This document shows, piece after piece, positions 22,696 through 35,839 of a DNA stretch of 64,000 nt. Numbering within the stretch: position 1 is the stretch's first letter; each line of letters starts with the position of its first letter. The position numbers were made by a program, and so were the translations under genes. The stretch spans positions 4,898,001 through 4,962,000 of the forward strand of contig NC_063012.1 in the NCBI RefSeq assembly GCF_020509005.1, given 5' to 3'. The notes beneath the pieces are model-generated. The model was not told where the DNA came from. It saw only the letters and a list, made by a program, of their open reading frames with translations, and searched no databases. This stretch comes from Fulvia fulva (taxonomy: Eukaryota > Ascomycota > Dothideomycetes > Mycosphaerellales > Mycosphaerellaceae).

Positions 22696-24246
22696 TAGTC
22701 TATACTAGAATCCCGTAAGGCTTAACGCTAGTACCTATTCTATTCCTCTTCTTTATAGCGACGCTGCTCCTAGCCCTAGAATCCTAGAACACCGCTACGA
22801 GCGGCTTCGTAGACGACATAAACATCCTAGCGTAGTCTTCCTCGACTAAGGAGAACTATAGGCTACTAGAAGAGAAGTATAAGATCTACGAGGACTAGGC
22901 TAGGAGGCACGGGGCTCGGTTTGCCCTAGAAAAGTACAATCTGATACACTTTACGCGCCGGCCACGGTTCTATAGTATATAAGCTTCTATCTAGATATAG
23001 GGGCACACGACTAACCCGGTAAATTAGCTTAGGATCCTCGGACTATAGGTAGACCCGGCGCTACGGTAGAGGAAGTACGTATAGGCAATATTACGGAAAG
23101 CTAAACAGAATATAGCATCATACTAGAGGCTCACTACGTCTATATAGGGGGCGGACTTCCGGTAGTCACGACTTCTATATACGGCTATTATACGGCCGGT
23201 CCTTACCTATAGTAGCTAAGTGTAGTCCTTAGGCGAGAGGGCCTACCTATCGAAGGGACTCGTTACGCCGCTAGCGAAGATCTAAAACTAATGCCTAAGG
23301 AAGGTTACCGGGGTATATAAGTCGATACTAACGAGGATACTTAAGTACGAGACCGCTATACCGCCGATCGACCTATACATCTAGGGACTACGGACCTCCT
23401 ACTTAGGCAAGTCGGTACAGTACCTAGTATAGAAGGTCATCGCTAGTGTAGTCGTAAGGGCCCGCGAATTAGTACTAGCGTATAGGGGCATTCGACCCGG
23501 AAACGAGCCGAACTACCGGGTAAGGGACGAATAGCTAGCAATATAATAGGAAGGTAAGAAATCGTTTATAGAGTAACTATAGAAAGAGAGGTAGAACAAC
23601 TAGGTTGTAGGGTATAGTAGACGCCCTTAGCTAGCGGGATAACCTAAGGAATAGTTAGCTATAAAATCTGCGGTTAAGTACCCCCCGAAGCTTATCTACT
23701 ACCGCCTTACGAGGGTATAGAGTAGTATAGTAACCTAACTACGAAGCGAACACATCGGCCTCTAGGGGTACCTATTATAGAGGAAGGTTCTAGGATACAC
23801 GAATACTAGCTACCCCTACGGCTATCGCTCCTAGAACGTACGGTACGTACTCCTCGTCTATCCGAGGTAGTCGCTAGGAAGGGGTAAGTAGATAGTAAAG
23901 GCGAGGAACCGGACGATTAGGGCACTTCTTAACAACGCTAAGGACCTACGGCGCATTACGAACTAGATACTAGAGAAGGGCTAGCTAGAATAGTACCGCC
24001 TAGTAGGAGTAGTATAGGAAGAGAGGATACGACGTAGCGCGACGAGACCGGCTAGGAGCGGGGGCTAACGGGGTAGTGATATAGACTACGTACGTTTAGA
24101 GGGAAAGCTAATCTAGATAAGGAGAAGTTAAGGGCGGGAAGGGTTTTCACCTATTCGGGTTTCCCTTTGTATATAACAATAGATATATACCTATATAGGC
24201 CGGATAGGGTCCTAGAACAGGGGAATGACAAATCTATCTATCTATC
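22696..24246 (+). mobile_element. LINE B copy 2, 3' third (RIP-degraded)
   Basis: Resumes the RT exactly where 17158 left it, after the duplicated TAGTC (22696-22700). The Asp-Asp box (GFVDD..NILA) is at about 22803-22832, and the C-terminal region and 3' UTR follow. The (TCTA)n tail runs to 24246, then comes the duplication 24247-24260. Joined with 13730-17158 the copy is about 4.98 kb, like copy 1. Confidence 0.88.
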
Positions 24247-24260
24247 TATATCTCTTATAT
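24247..24260. repeat. LINE B target-site duplication in Gypsy A (left partner)
   Basis: TATATCTCTTATAT, an exact reverse complement of 10187-10200. Confidence 0.88.
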
Positions 24261-27200
24261 CTTAGCTATAAACTTGTCCGCGGACTCGGCGTCTAGTCGC
24301 TATTTATATAGTATTAGTAGTATAGGTAAGCCTAAGTCGAACTTAGAGAACCTTAGATTACGCCTAGTATTAGTATAGAACGGTAAGACGCCTATTATTA
24401 CGGACACTATATTGTTTACTATAAACTTAGCTAATAGAGTCTAATCTAGCTAGTCGTCCTAGGTATAGTTAACAAAGATACGTAGGTATTACTCTATTAC
24501 TTTGTTCGTATCCTCCGACTATCTATCTATTTCTAAGTAGAATAACGAAGATAGCTTTCGACTAATACTAAGTAGCGCGTATATCCTACGCTAGAATACG
24601 GAAACCTATTACGTACTACGATCCGAGACAATAGACTTCGGGAGCCTATGTCTACTAAACATGTACTTAAGGAATACTAGTACGTAACGCTCTACTATTA
24701 TCGAGGTAATAGCAATAATTTATTGCTTCTTAGTTAGGCGGTATATAACGGTTATAATATTCTCGTACGTTTGTCCGTCGACTACGCTTGTTCCCTTCGG
24801 TAGTTTAACTACGAAGTTAATAGAGATATCCTCCTAAGCGCTAAATAGTACTAGTAGCGGTCTTAATAGCCCTAGGTACTAGATGTTAGTGTTCTTGTTC
24901 GTACGGTAAGTACGGTAGGTACGTATATAGCTCTTAATAAATCGTACGATACCTAGCTAGGTATAGTTACGAGCTACTAATCTATATGTCTTCTCGTCCC
25001 CTAAGTAACTAGCTACTATATAGTCGTAGAAAGCCTATACGATACGAGTACGTACCGGGATTTCACCTTTATCTAGATTGTCTTCTAACTCCGGAGGAAC
25101 GAATAGGCTATAACCACTATATATATTCTTAATATATATTATACCTCTGACTAGGACTATATAACGGTTATCGATATAGTGCTTCCTTAGTAAGGTATAT
25201 AGATTATCTCGTTCTAGCTATTAAACGGCTTCCTTAGCTTCTAGTTACGTATAGAGTCTAAGAATAGCGGTCGTAAGCGGGGTTATAACGTTATTATTAT
25301 ATACCGATAACACTCTAGTAGATAATAGGTTTAGGATGCGATCTAGGCCTAGTAATACCTAATACTACTATTATTTTCGTAGGTTATCTAGGTCTCTAGG
25401 CTTCGGTAAGTCCTATAAACGTCGGGTTAAGCTGTCTAGCTTAGTACCTTAAACTCCTAGCCTATAGACGATCTTATAGAAGAACTACGAGAGAAACTCG
25501 GCCTAGCGAGCTTGTCTACGGTTCAATTGCTTCGTACTTATAAACTATTCGAGGTTCTTATAATCGGAGTATATAAGCCTCGGCTTGTCCTTCGATTCCG
25601 GGTCTAGTAAATTCTTATAATCGTCGGTGCCGTATTCGTTAATAGTTAGCTCCGGTCGCTATTCCTCGAAAGCTTATATAATAGCTAGGAGCTCCTTATC
25701 GTAGATGTCGTAGTTATATTACTAGGGATCTATCTTCTAAGATATATAAGCGATAGGATATAACGCTCCTCGCTCGTTATGTTATAAGAGTACTACTACT
25801 ATTACGTAATCTAAGGTATCTGTTTCTAGAATAGTCTCTCGCCCTAGGTAGAAGTGTTTTAAGGTAGGCGTATCGATAAATGCTTACTTTAATACCTCGA
25901 ACGCCTATTAATATACTAGAGACTAGTCCTATAGGACATTCTTCCTCGTAAGCTTCGTTATAGGTAAGTAGATCTTACTAAAATCCTTAATAAACCTATA
26001 GTAGAAGTTAGTAAACCCTATAAACGACAAGATGTCGGTGACATTCGCGGGTATAGGCTAATTCTTAACGTATTTAATCTTAGCTAGGTCTATCTAAATG
26101 CCCTTATTTATAATGATGACACCTAGATAAGTGGTCTCGTGTCTAAAGAACTCGTATTTGTTAATATCTAACTAGAGCCCGGCGGTATCTAGCTTTCGTA
26201 GGACCTTTAGGGTATATTAGATATACTCTTCTCTTGTCTTACTAAAGATAAGTGCGTGATTAAGGTAATATAACACGAAGTCATCTAGAAACTCCCTTAG
26301 TATATCGTTTATAAATAACTAAAACGTTCCTAGTATATTATATAGTCTAAAAGGCATAACTACGTACTCAAACTGCCTATATCTAGTAGTAAAGGCCGTT
26401 TTCTACTCGTCTCCTACTATAATACGGATACGATTAAACGTAGCGATAATATCTAGTTTAGTGAACTATTGCGCGCTAGTAATACGATCTAAGGTCTCTT
26501 AAAATAGTGGAATCGGGTAGCGACTCTTTGTCGTAAGCGCATTTAGAGCTCTATAGTCTACGTATACTCGTAGCCCTCTACCCGGCTTTTTAACTATTAG
26601 AATAGGTACTACTACTAGTAACACGCTTCTCTAGATAAAACCTTTCTTAAGTTAGTCGTCGATCCACTTCTTAATCACCTCGTTCTCTCGTATAGAGAAG
26701 GAGTATAGTCTTCGAAATAGCGGTGTCTAACTATTCTTTAGCTTAATCTTATAGTCTACGCTAGGCCGTCGCGGTGAGACCTTATCTACTTCCTTACGGC
26801 TAAATAGCCTAGCCATTTCCCTAAACTCTACTAGTAATAAAGAGATAGGATCCTAGTCTTTGTCCTTACCGTTTATAAAATGTTAATAGTCGTTAGCTAA
26901 TATAGTAGAAGCGTTAAGTTGCCGCTAGGTATAGTTACCCTAGGGCTTCTCCTATCTATCTATATTTTCTTAAGTATTAGTATCTACTAATATCGCCGCG
27001 CTACCTCCTAGTACTAGCTTCGCTCTTATACCGAAAGCCTTTAGTATATACGCGGATAGCGGGTCTCGCGCGACTTACTTATTAGGATTTTCTTTCGGGT
27101 TAAATATCTATATTATATATACTTTATAGCCCTTCCTCCGGCTTATACGCCGAAGTGCTTCTATATTAAGAGGCTTGATATCGATCTCCGGCTTAGTCTC

Positions 27201-30200
27201 GACCTTTAGTTCTTTCTTCGTTCGACGCGCTAGGCGCTTAAGTGTTTTAACCCTATCGGCGGGTAGTAGCTAGCGGACGTAGTAAGACGGTTCCGGTTTA
27301 TCGTAGGTGTCGACGGTATGTCGTATTACTACCTTCGTCGTATACGTCTCCTATACTACTATAGGTTCGTCTTTATCCTCTACGTAGGGTTTAGCGTAAT
27401 TAGATAGAGCTTAAGGTCGCGAACTCTCTAGTACTAGTATCTCGGTCTAAAGAACGCCTCTTAGTATAATATCCTTATCGTTAATAGACTATAAGTATAC
27501 TAGTTCAGTTCCGAGTATATAGTTCTGTCGACAATATAGTAAGAATAGGGTTATAGTTTCTAACGTATAGTAGAACGTAGATTAATACTCGTCGTACTAG
27601 GGACGGCCGAGGACTATATCGTATTCTAGTAATACGTAGTAGCTAGACCTAGTCTCTACGTAGTTACCGATCTGAATCTGTACCGTTGTTCTATAAGTAA
27701 TAAGGTTACTAGTAGGTCGGCTATCTACTAATATTAGCCCTAATAGATTAGGTAGCTATATTATATTAAGGTTATTCTTATACGTAAAGTCGATATTAAA
27801 GTACGTAGAGTTAGTACTATTATTATAAAGAGTTTAAGTAGGGATCTTTCTATTCACTATATATAGTATAACTAGATAAGAAGCTATTACCGGATTGTGT
27901 TTATCTATAGAGTAGTTTATAGCTAGTAGGGAGTATACCAATATACTTAAAACCTTACCTCTCTTAGGAGGCCTATATTTATGTTTATACTTTTTCTCGT
28001 TTTCTCGTAACTCTAACTCGTACGGTCTACTACGTATTACGCTTACGGAGTAGACTAGGCGTTTTCCGCGCCGCCGGTATTATTAGCGTTACTACTATTA
28101 CTACCGTTACGGCGGTTATTACTAAGGTTATAGTCTAGCGTAAATAGGCGGCGGGCGACATCTCGAAGGGGGTACTAATCGGTATCGACACGGCGGTAAC
28201 CTTCTTATTCGTACTTTAAGTACCGATTCTAATCGATATATTCCTAGGCGCGAGTAGTATCTAAAGGTTAGATATACTAAAATGCCTAAGGTCGATTAGC
28301 CTACTTAGTCTTAGCGTTCGGATTAGTATTGTTACCGCTACTACCCGAAGCCGTATCCTTCTTATCGTCGTTACTCTTAGTAGTCTTCTTATTACCTTAG
28401 GTCTTATTACTATTACCGGTCTTACCGTACTTAAGGTCGAACGCCTTAAACTTGTCCTCGTAGTTATATAGCGTAGACACGACTTGCTTAAGGGTTATAT
28501 TAACTATGTCCACGTTTATAATACGGTTGTTGTAGCGCGAGTTTAACTTACGGAGTAGGAAGTCCTTCTCGAATTTCTTTTCCTTCGCGCCGTTATTAAG
28601 GTTAACGATATCGGCGTTCTTACGGAAGGATAGGTAGAAGTCACTAAACTTCTCCTTATTACCCTACTATAGACTATTAAGCTTAGTTATAGTATTAGTA
28701 TAGGCATTACGGGTACCGTAGCGCCGGGCTAGATCTTCTATTATCTTATCTATAGAAGCGTACTAAGTAGTCGTACCTTCCGTAGACTTAGTAAGACTAG
28801 GGATCTTTAAGTCGATATAGGTCTATATACCGTTCTTTAACTAGCTCTAGACGTTCTAAAGGGAGTCCTTTACGGTACGGTACTTAGAAGCTTAGAGCTT
28901 AGCTTCGGTAGTACGCTACTACTCTTAGAACTTAATATCGTCGCTCTTTAGATCGAACTTAGTAGGGGCCTTTAGCTCGTTAGAGAACTTAATACTAGTA
29001 GTTATATCGGCGTCGTAAGTCCTATATACGGAGATAGGGTTACTATCTAAGTCGGTACTCGGGCGATTCTTCTTATCCTTACGGCTACCGTCCTTACGGC
29101 TATTCTTACGGCCCTTATTACCGTCGTCCTCGTCGTCTAATAAGTCTAATAAATCCGGGTCCGACTTCTTCTTTCTAGGCTTATCTCTATTCTACCGACG
29201 CTCTAGTAACTCTTTTGACTCGGTTCGCTAAGGTAGTAGGTCTTACTTTTCCTTAGACCGGCTACGGTCCTTCTCTTACTTCTTAAGCTTAGTAATACGC
29301 TTCTCGGCTACTACGAGCTTAGTCTCGGTCTCTACTAGCTTACTCTCCGCTACCTTATACTACGTACGGTATACCTTCTTTATATCTTTAGCCCTCGTAA
29401 GCTCGTCTAGGTCGATAACGATAGTATTATCGCGCTTAGTAATCTCCTCCTTTAGTCGCGTAACCTCCTCTTCTAGGGACTATCTAGTCGCCTATTCCGT
29501 ATCGATTATATCCTCGAGTCGGTCTATCTAGTCCTTAGTATCTTACGCCTTACGGAGTTTAATACGGTTAGCTATATCGAGCGTAGTATTAAGTTTATAC
29601 GTACGTTAGTAATCGGACTCGATATTATAGAGGATCTTATAGATCTACTAGGGATAATCATTAACCGTCTTCTTAAACTTGTCTATATTTAACCCGTTTT
29701 ACGAGTCGAAGGCTTCCTAGAAGTCGTCGATAGTAACTCTCCTCTTTCTCGGTGCCTTAGTACCCTTATCTTCTATCTTATCCTCGATAAACTCCGCCCT
29801 ATATAGGTTAGCTTAGTTTAGCTCTATCTCGACCTCCTCTTCCTTAATTGCCTTGAGTTAGTCGAACACCTTCTTTTACTACTTACGGTACTAGTTATTC
29901 TCGTCGAGGAGCCTATTTACGATATCTTCTTTAGGTCCTTAAGTCTATATCGCCGGGTTCGCGCTATCGTTATTAGGTAGATCGGATAGTAGGGTAAAGA
30001 AGGATAATCTATTAAGGGACGCGCAATAAACGCGTCTATTAGTATTCTCTATACTTACGCCTAGTACGCCGGTACCGGTCTATCTCGCTATTATTACTAT
30101 ATTAGCTATAATCTACTTTAAGGTACGACTTAGTAAGTACGATACCTAATCTTAGTACTTCCTCGTATACTATCGCGGTTTCTCTATAATCTCCCGAATA

Positions 30201-30245
30201 TAGCTTCTCGTGTCTCTCTATACGTTAGTAATAATCTATTCGAAG
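24247..30245 (-). mobile_element. Gypsy A 5' part: gag, protease, RT, RNase H, integrase start (RIP-degraded)
   Basis: Ty3/Gypsy internal region on the minus strand with near-complete loss of CpA/TpG. In sense, a long charged gag region comes first (about 30200-28050), followed by pol. An RT block reading FLDDFVLYYL...LIFSKTREEY is at about 26300-26200, and RNase H and integrase follow toward 24300. It stops in the integrase at LINE B copy 2; the remaining integrase and chromodomain are at 10187-11028 on the other strand. Every frame is closed by many stops. Confidence 0.78.
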
Positions 30246-30430
30246 TGTTATAAGTAGGTATAAGTACGTAGTCGGGTAAGGTATAAGTCGAATAGATATT
30301 CTATCTAAGGTAGGCGCGGAGGGCGCGAGAGTTATATACGGGCGCTAAGCCGCTAGTCGGATTAGTAAGCGGGCGCGAGGTCTAGGTACGTACCCGCGGG
30401 TTTAAGTAAATATACGCCGGTACGGTAATA
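30246..30430 (-). repeat. Gypsy A 5' LTR
   Basis: 185 bp, reverse-complement match of 11029-11213. The sense start is TATTACCG (TG mutated to TA) and the end is CTTATAACA. The adjoining five bases (30431-30435) do not pair with those after the other LTR. Confidence 0.88.
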
Positions 30431-33400
30431 GCCGACGCTTCTCCTAAGTAGCGGGAGGAGCGTAGAGGCGAAGAAAAGGAAGAGGATTAGAGAGAGCGAT
30501 AAGCCCTACGGGATTCCCGTTTCTATAGGCCGTATCTAAGGTTTACGCTACTCCCCTAGGACGAGCTACGTAGACCGGTTACTAAGGAAGGACTTAACGA
30601 ACGCGACGAGCTAGCTAGGTAGACCTTTCGCCCGGAGGTTATAGAGTAGTCGGGCGTAGGAAATTTTATCGAACGCCCCCGAGATATCGAGGAATAGTAG
30701 GGTAGCGACCTATTATCGGCGTATTACCTAGATTATATAAACCTATTCTATAACGAGTTCGAGGGCGGTCGTCGTAGACCGCCCTAGTCGGGCTCCTATC
30801 TACTCGGCTAGGAGGAGCTAGTACTCCTCGGCTAGCTTAGAGATATAATTAGCTACGATACGCTCTAGCGCCTTACCGATCGTACTAAGTAGAGCTATTG
30901 GGCGGTAGGCCTTCCTAACGTCGTATCTAGCCTTACCCTCCTTACGGAGGACGACTATACTCGAGTACCGGAAGGGGGTCGGTACGTATAACTACTAGAG
31001 ATATACCGTAAATAGCCCTACGAGGTACGGGGCGAGCGTCTAGCGGTAGTACTTAAGGAATCGGTTAGGGATCTTATCTAGTCCTAGGGCCTTGTCTAGT
31101 AGCGCCGCTTTTAGTACTATTAGTACCTCCGCCTCCGTTACTTCTTAGCTAGTCTCGAGCTCCGTTAGGTATATAAAGCCTTCGATATTGTCGAGTCGGG
31201 TAGTAACCGGAGGAGGGAAGAACGCCTCTACTAGCGCGTCGGCTCTACCTTACTAGGCTTCCTAGAGGACCCCTTACCTATTACGGATAGGTAGGAACTA
31301 TAGTAGTAGTAGCGGCGTCTCTAGCTTCCTTATACGCGCCTACTTAGCGAGCTTCTAGACCTTACTTCGGTCTCCTATAACTTTACGGACGGCGTTACGC
31401 TACGTAATATTACCCTAGTACCTAATAATCCTACCCTTCTCGTTATCTAGTCGGTAGTATCGGGCGTATATAGCGTCCTATCTTATCTCGTTCTACCGGC
31501 GCTACGCCGCTACCGTTATACGGACTACGTCTACGTATTCCTACGACTAGGCTAGCGACGCGTACTTCGAGGGTCGGGTATAGAGGCTCTTATCCCGGAT
31601 TACTCTTACTATATACTACTATAGGCTACCTACCGCCGCGTCGATTTCCGCCTCTAAGCGGAGAGGTACCGGCGGTACGAGAGCCGTTATTCGTTCTTTT
31701 AGTACCTTATTAATCTCCTTCTAGTCCGCTCTCTTCTACTAAGGCCGTAGTTCTAGGGCTAGTAGCGCCTATAGGTATATTATATCGAACGTCGTACGGA
31801 TAGCTAGGTAGTCTAGATAGCCGGTATCGAGTTCTAGGTACGTATCGTAGAAGATAGTCCGCTAGGCTATCTACTATATCGCGAAGGTTAGGTTAAGCGT
31901 CTAGGTCGTATTTTTCTACTAATATATAGCCGTGCCTACGGGAAGTACTAGCCTAAGGCCGGATACCTCTACTAGACTAATAAGCGCGTCTACGGCGCTA
32001 TAGGCCGAGAGTACGCTATCGCCTCCCTATCTTAGGTAGTAGAGGTTAAGGTCGCCGACTAGGATATATATATTAGCTTCCTCTTAGAGAGCTTCTTAGA
32101 GCTAGTAGAGAGTGGCCGACTAGCTATCGTCTACGTCATTATCGCGATTTCTTTACTTACGTAGAAGTAGACCCGCGCTACCGGCTAGTTACCTTAGGGT
32201 ACTATAAGGTAGTATCTCGGGTCTACGAGTATCGTCTTTCCGTTTATCTACTACTCTTAGATAGCAACTATATAGTACCGGCTAGGGTGTAGTAGGCTAA
32301 GGAGTAGCTTCTAGGCCTTGTCCTTACTCCTATTAGCGTTATACTATATAATAGTTAGCTAGGTAAGCGTACTATTTATAGTTAGACTATTATATTAGCT
32401 ATAGTTCCCTATTCTACCTCCGTAGGTTTACTACTATATTGTCGTTCTCGTCGCCCTCGCCCTCGCCTTAGCTATCCTATCGCGGGGCCGGCGTCGCTAG
32501 CGTAGCTACCGGTAAGGGCGCGCTACCTCTATAAGGGCGGAATATCGTCGTATCGAGGCGCGTCTATCCGAGGCCCTAAGCCCGGGGGTCGGGAAGCGCT
32601 AGTCGGCCCGCTCCGTATATTAAGCGTCTATCGCTATTTAGCCGCCTCTTCTTACTCCTATATATAACCGGCTAGAAGCCGTTAGCGTCGACTCTTAGAC
32701 GGTATAGTACTATCGCTATTCCTCCTCTTCCCTAGCGTATACCTAGGCGTGCTCCTACCGCCTATTCCGCTACCTACCTCTTTACTCTATATCCGCCTAT
32801 CTACGCCTTATAGTCCCCGCCGTAGTTAGCGTACTTACTTATCTTAGGTTAGAGGTATTCGCGGGTATTATATACCTTCGCGTAGTAGCCGTAGTAGGTC
32901 TCCTACAGATAATACTTTATAGTATACCTAAATCCCTAGTACCGGAAGTACTAGGTTACTATATAGGTATAGTCGTGCTTTTTAACGTAGTAGTACGAGT
33001 AGGCTAGGACTAGTCCCTTCTCTATAGCCTAGATCCTCTAACTATTATACTTAAACGTAAGTACGAGCGACGAGTATTTCCGCTCTATTCGTTCCGGCTT
33101 CTTTAGCTAGTACGCCCGGCTAATAACGAGGCCTAGGATAGTGGCCTAGTTATCCTTTATAATAGCCTCTCCTATCGCTACCGGGCTAGTATCTACTAGG
33201 AAGGTATTAACTCGGATACCGTATATAAGGGCCTAGTATACTAGCGTAACCGGCGTTACGCTCTTCGCGTTTAGTACCTCGACCGCCTAGGCTACGCTCT
33301 ATAGTAGCGTCGGTCTCCCCGCTATAGTTACGAGCGTATAGCGTACGTCTCTACTCTTTAGCTTCTAGGCTATAATAATGTCTTATTTACTAGCCTAGCG

Positions 33401-34000
33401 CGCCTACTCTACGAGGCGTTAGTACGATAGTACCGCTACCCGCTCTCTTTCTTTAGGGTTGTCTATATATATCGTGACCTCGCTCTAAACTAGCCTAACG
33501 CGGTACGTTAGTTACTCTACGGCTACTATAGCCGCTTAGGTATATATCGCCGGCCTAGCTCTTCCTAGCGCCTAGATCTCCCGTAGGAGGTCCGCGTTCG
33601 TCACTTCCTTTACTAGCGCTAGCGCCTTCGTCGCCCGTAGTAGCTCCTAGATTACTTTAGCTAAGCTCTCGAGGAGGCTACGGATCGCGCGTTTATAGGG
33701 CAGACTAGCGCTCGCGAGGATAGCTATAATTTCGTATATAATCGCGGTATATTCTACCGTATCTATACCGTGTTTCGTATACTAGTTCTTCTAGTTAGTA
33801 GCTTATAGTTATTATAGTCGTTATAGTAGATAGTCTCCGTATTCCGTTTCTCCCGGGCGCGTCGTCGCTCTACGCGTCCCCCTTCGTTCGCCGCCCTTCG
33901 AGGGCGCTCTTTACTTTTACGACGCTATCGCCCCTTCGTTTATCATTCCGTATTTCGGGAGTAGTCTATCGGTTATATACTAAAGGGGAGCCGGGCCTAG
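30431..34000 (-). mobile_element. LINE C relic, 3'-truncated (RIP-degraded)
   Basis: Non-LTR element on the minus strand. In sense, an ORF1-like region (about 33900-32500) is followed by endonuclease and an RT. The RT shows LFLDISGAFDK at about 30695-30665 and GIP.G at about 30520-30505. It ends in the RT at 30431, lacking the Asp-Asp box, C-terminus and tail. LINEs are not born 3'-truncated, so a later event removed the end; Gypsy A abuts there. Its 5' edge joins Gypsy B RT at about 34000. It is a different family from LINE A and LINE B. Confidence 0.7.
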
Positions 34001-35839
34001 AAAGGATTATATATTATAGAAGCTCTTAGGCCGTAGCTACTCCTCTATTACGGCTACCCTACTCCTATCTATTAATACGCCGTCGGCGCTTATAATAAAC
34101 CCGAGGAACTCTACCTCCTTCTAGAAGAAGTAGTATTTCTTAGGGTTAGTAAAGAGTATAAACTTACGTAGTCTTTAGAGTACCTCGCGTACGGCTCGTA
34201 CGTAGGCCTTACGCGTCTTACTATAGATAAGAATATTATCTAGGTATACTACGTAGGTATTATCTACTAAGCTAGCTAAGGTACGGTTAATATACTCTAA
34301 GAAGGTAGCTAGGGTATTAGTAAGCCTAAAGGATATAACTATATACTCGTAGTATCCGTATCGCGTACGAAACGTAGTCTTCTACTTATCGCCTATCTTA
34401 ATAGAAATATAATAGTATACGTCTATTAAGTCGATAGTCGTAAAGAATACTAAACCCTAGAGCCTATTAAGCGTCTCTCTTATAAGGGGTAGAGGGTAGC
34501 GGTTCTTTATAGTAATCTTATTTAGGCCTCTATAGTCTATATAGAGCCTAAGAGTACCGTTCTTCTTAGGTACGAATAGGATAGGCGTACCCGCCTTACT
34601 TATAGAGCGCCTAATCTACCCTTTCTCTATTGCCTCAGCAATATACTTCTTTAAGGCCTCTAACTTAGTTATCGACTAGTAGTATAGCGGCTTAAATAGA
34701 GGCTTCTTACTATCTACGAGATCTATCGTGTACTTAACCCCGTCGGGTATCTTACGCTTCGCCTACTTATTAGGTACGTAGATATCTCGGAAGTCTATAA
34801 ACTCCGGAGGCTACTTAGGAACCCCCTTATTAGCTTTAATTAGCCGGATACTTATAGTAAAAACTTACTTAGAGTCGTCGAGATCCTCTATAAACTCGCG
34901 TACGCTACGCTACTATACCGTATAGGTCTCGATACTATAGAGCTACTAGTCCTTCCGATCGATCTTAATAACACGATTACGATAGCGCTAGGGCCTACCT
35001 AGAATTACTAACGGCCTACCTATAGGCGCTACGTAGTAGATTACGTTACTTACACGTTCTACTTCTATATTATTAGTAAGCCGTACTCGTAGCGTATAGG
35101 TACTATAGTAGTAGCCTTAGTCCTACGTATACGACTCTAGTTTTAGGAGCTTTACCCTACTAATAGGCTATAACTAATACCGTAGGACGTACTTATACGA
35201 TACGAGGCTAATATTAGCGTAATTATTAGAGAGGAACGTAGCTTCTATAAAGCCCTTCTACGTCTCGACTACTCCCTATAAGTATCTAGCCTTTATAGTA
35301 TTAACTTATATCGTTAGGTCGACTAGGAAACAATCCTTAGCTAGGCTCTTCTCTTTTCCCGACCCCTTCTTCCTAGTTAGTACCTCGGCGGCTTCTATTC
35401 TACGGACTAACTACGAATCGCGGTCTTTCTCTTAGTACCGATTCGGATAGTTAGGACTCTTATAGCCTATCTTATAATAGCTAAAGTATCTTATATTACT
35501 TATATCTCTAGCGCTACTACCTAACTCTCTACTACCTCGCGGGCGACCCGTAGGTATTTCGCGTAGAGCCTAATCTAGTTTCTAGTACTTAGGGTCGCGC
35601 TCATTCCGCTTATATACGCCGCTAGCGCCTCTCTTACGAGAACGGTTATATCTACTACCCCCGTCGCTACTACTACTACTACGCTCTATACTCTCGATAC
35701 GTAAGGCTAGGATTACTAGTTCTTCTCTAGTTATTAGGATATCGTATAACTTAATAATTATGGAACCTAGGTAAGGTATAAGCTTAGCGAGTAGGTACCG
35801 TATACGCTACGCCTCCGTAGAGTCTCCTAACTAATACTC
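34001..35839 (-). mobile_element. Gypsy B relic: RT back to gag zinc knuckle (RIP-degraded)
   Basis: Minus-strand Ty3/Gypsy. Near 34150-34000 the translation reads FTNPKKYYF, then EVEFLGFIIS, then RPKSFYNI, the classical end of a Gypsy RT. A degraded zinc knuckle (Y/C..Y/C....GYKSPNYPNRY) is at about 35490-35440, with gag further upstream. The rest of pol (RNase H, integrase) and the 3' LTR are missing beyond the LINE C junction. Stops throughout. Confidence 0.75.
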
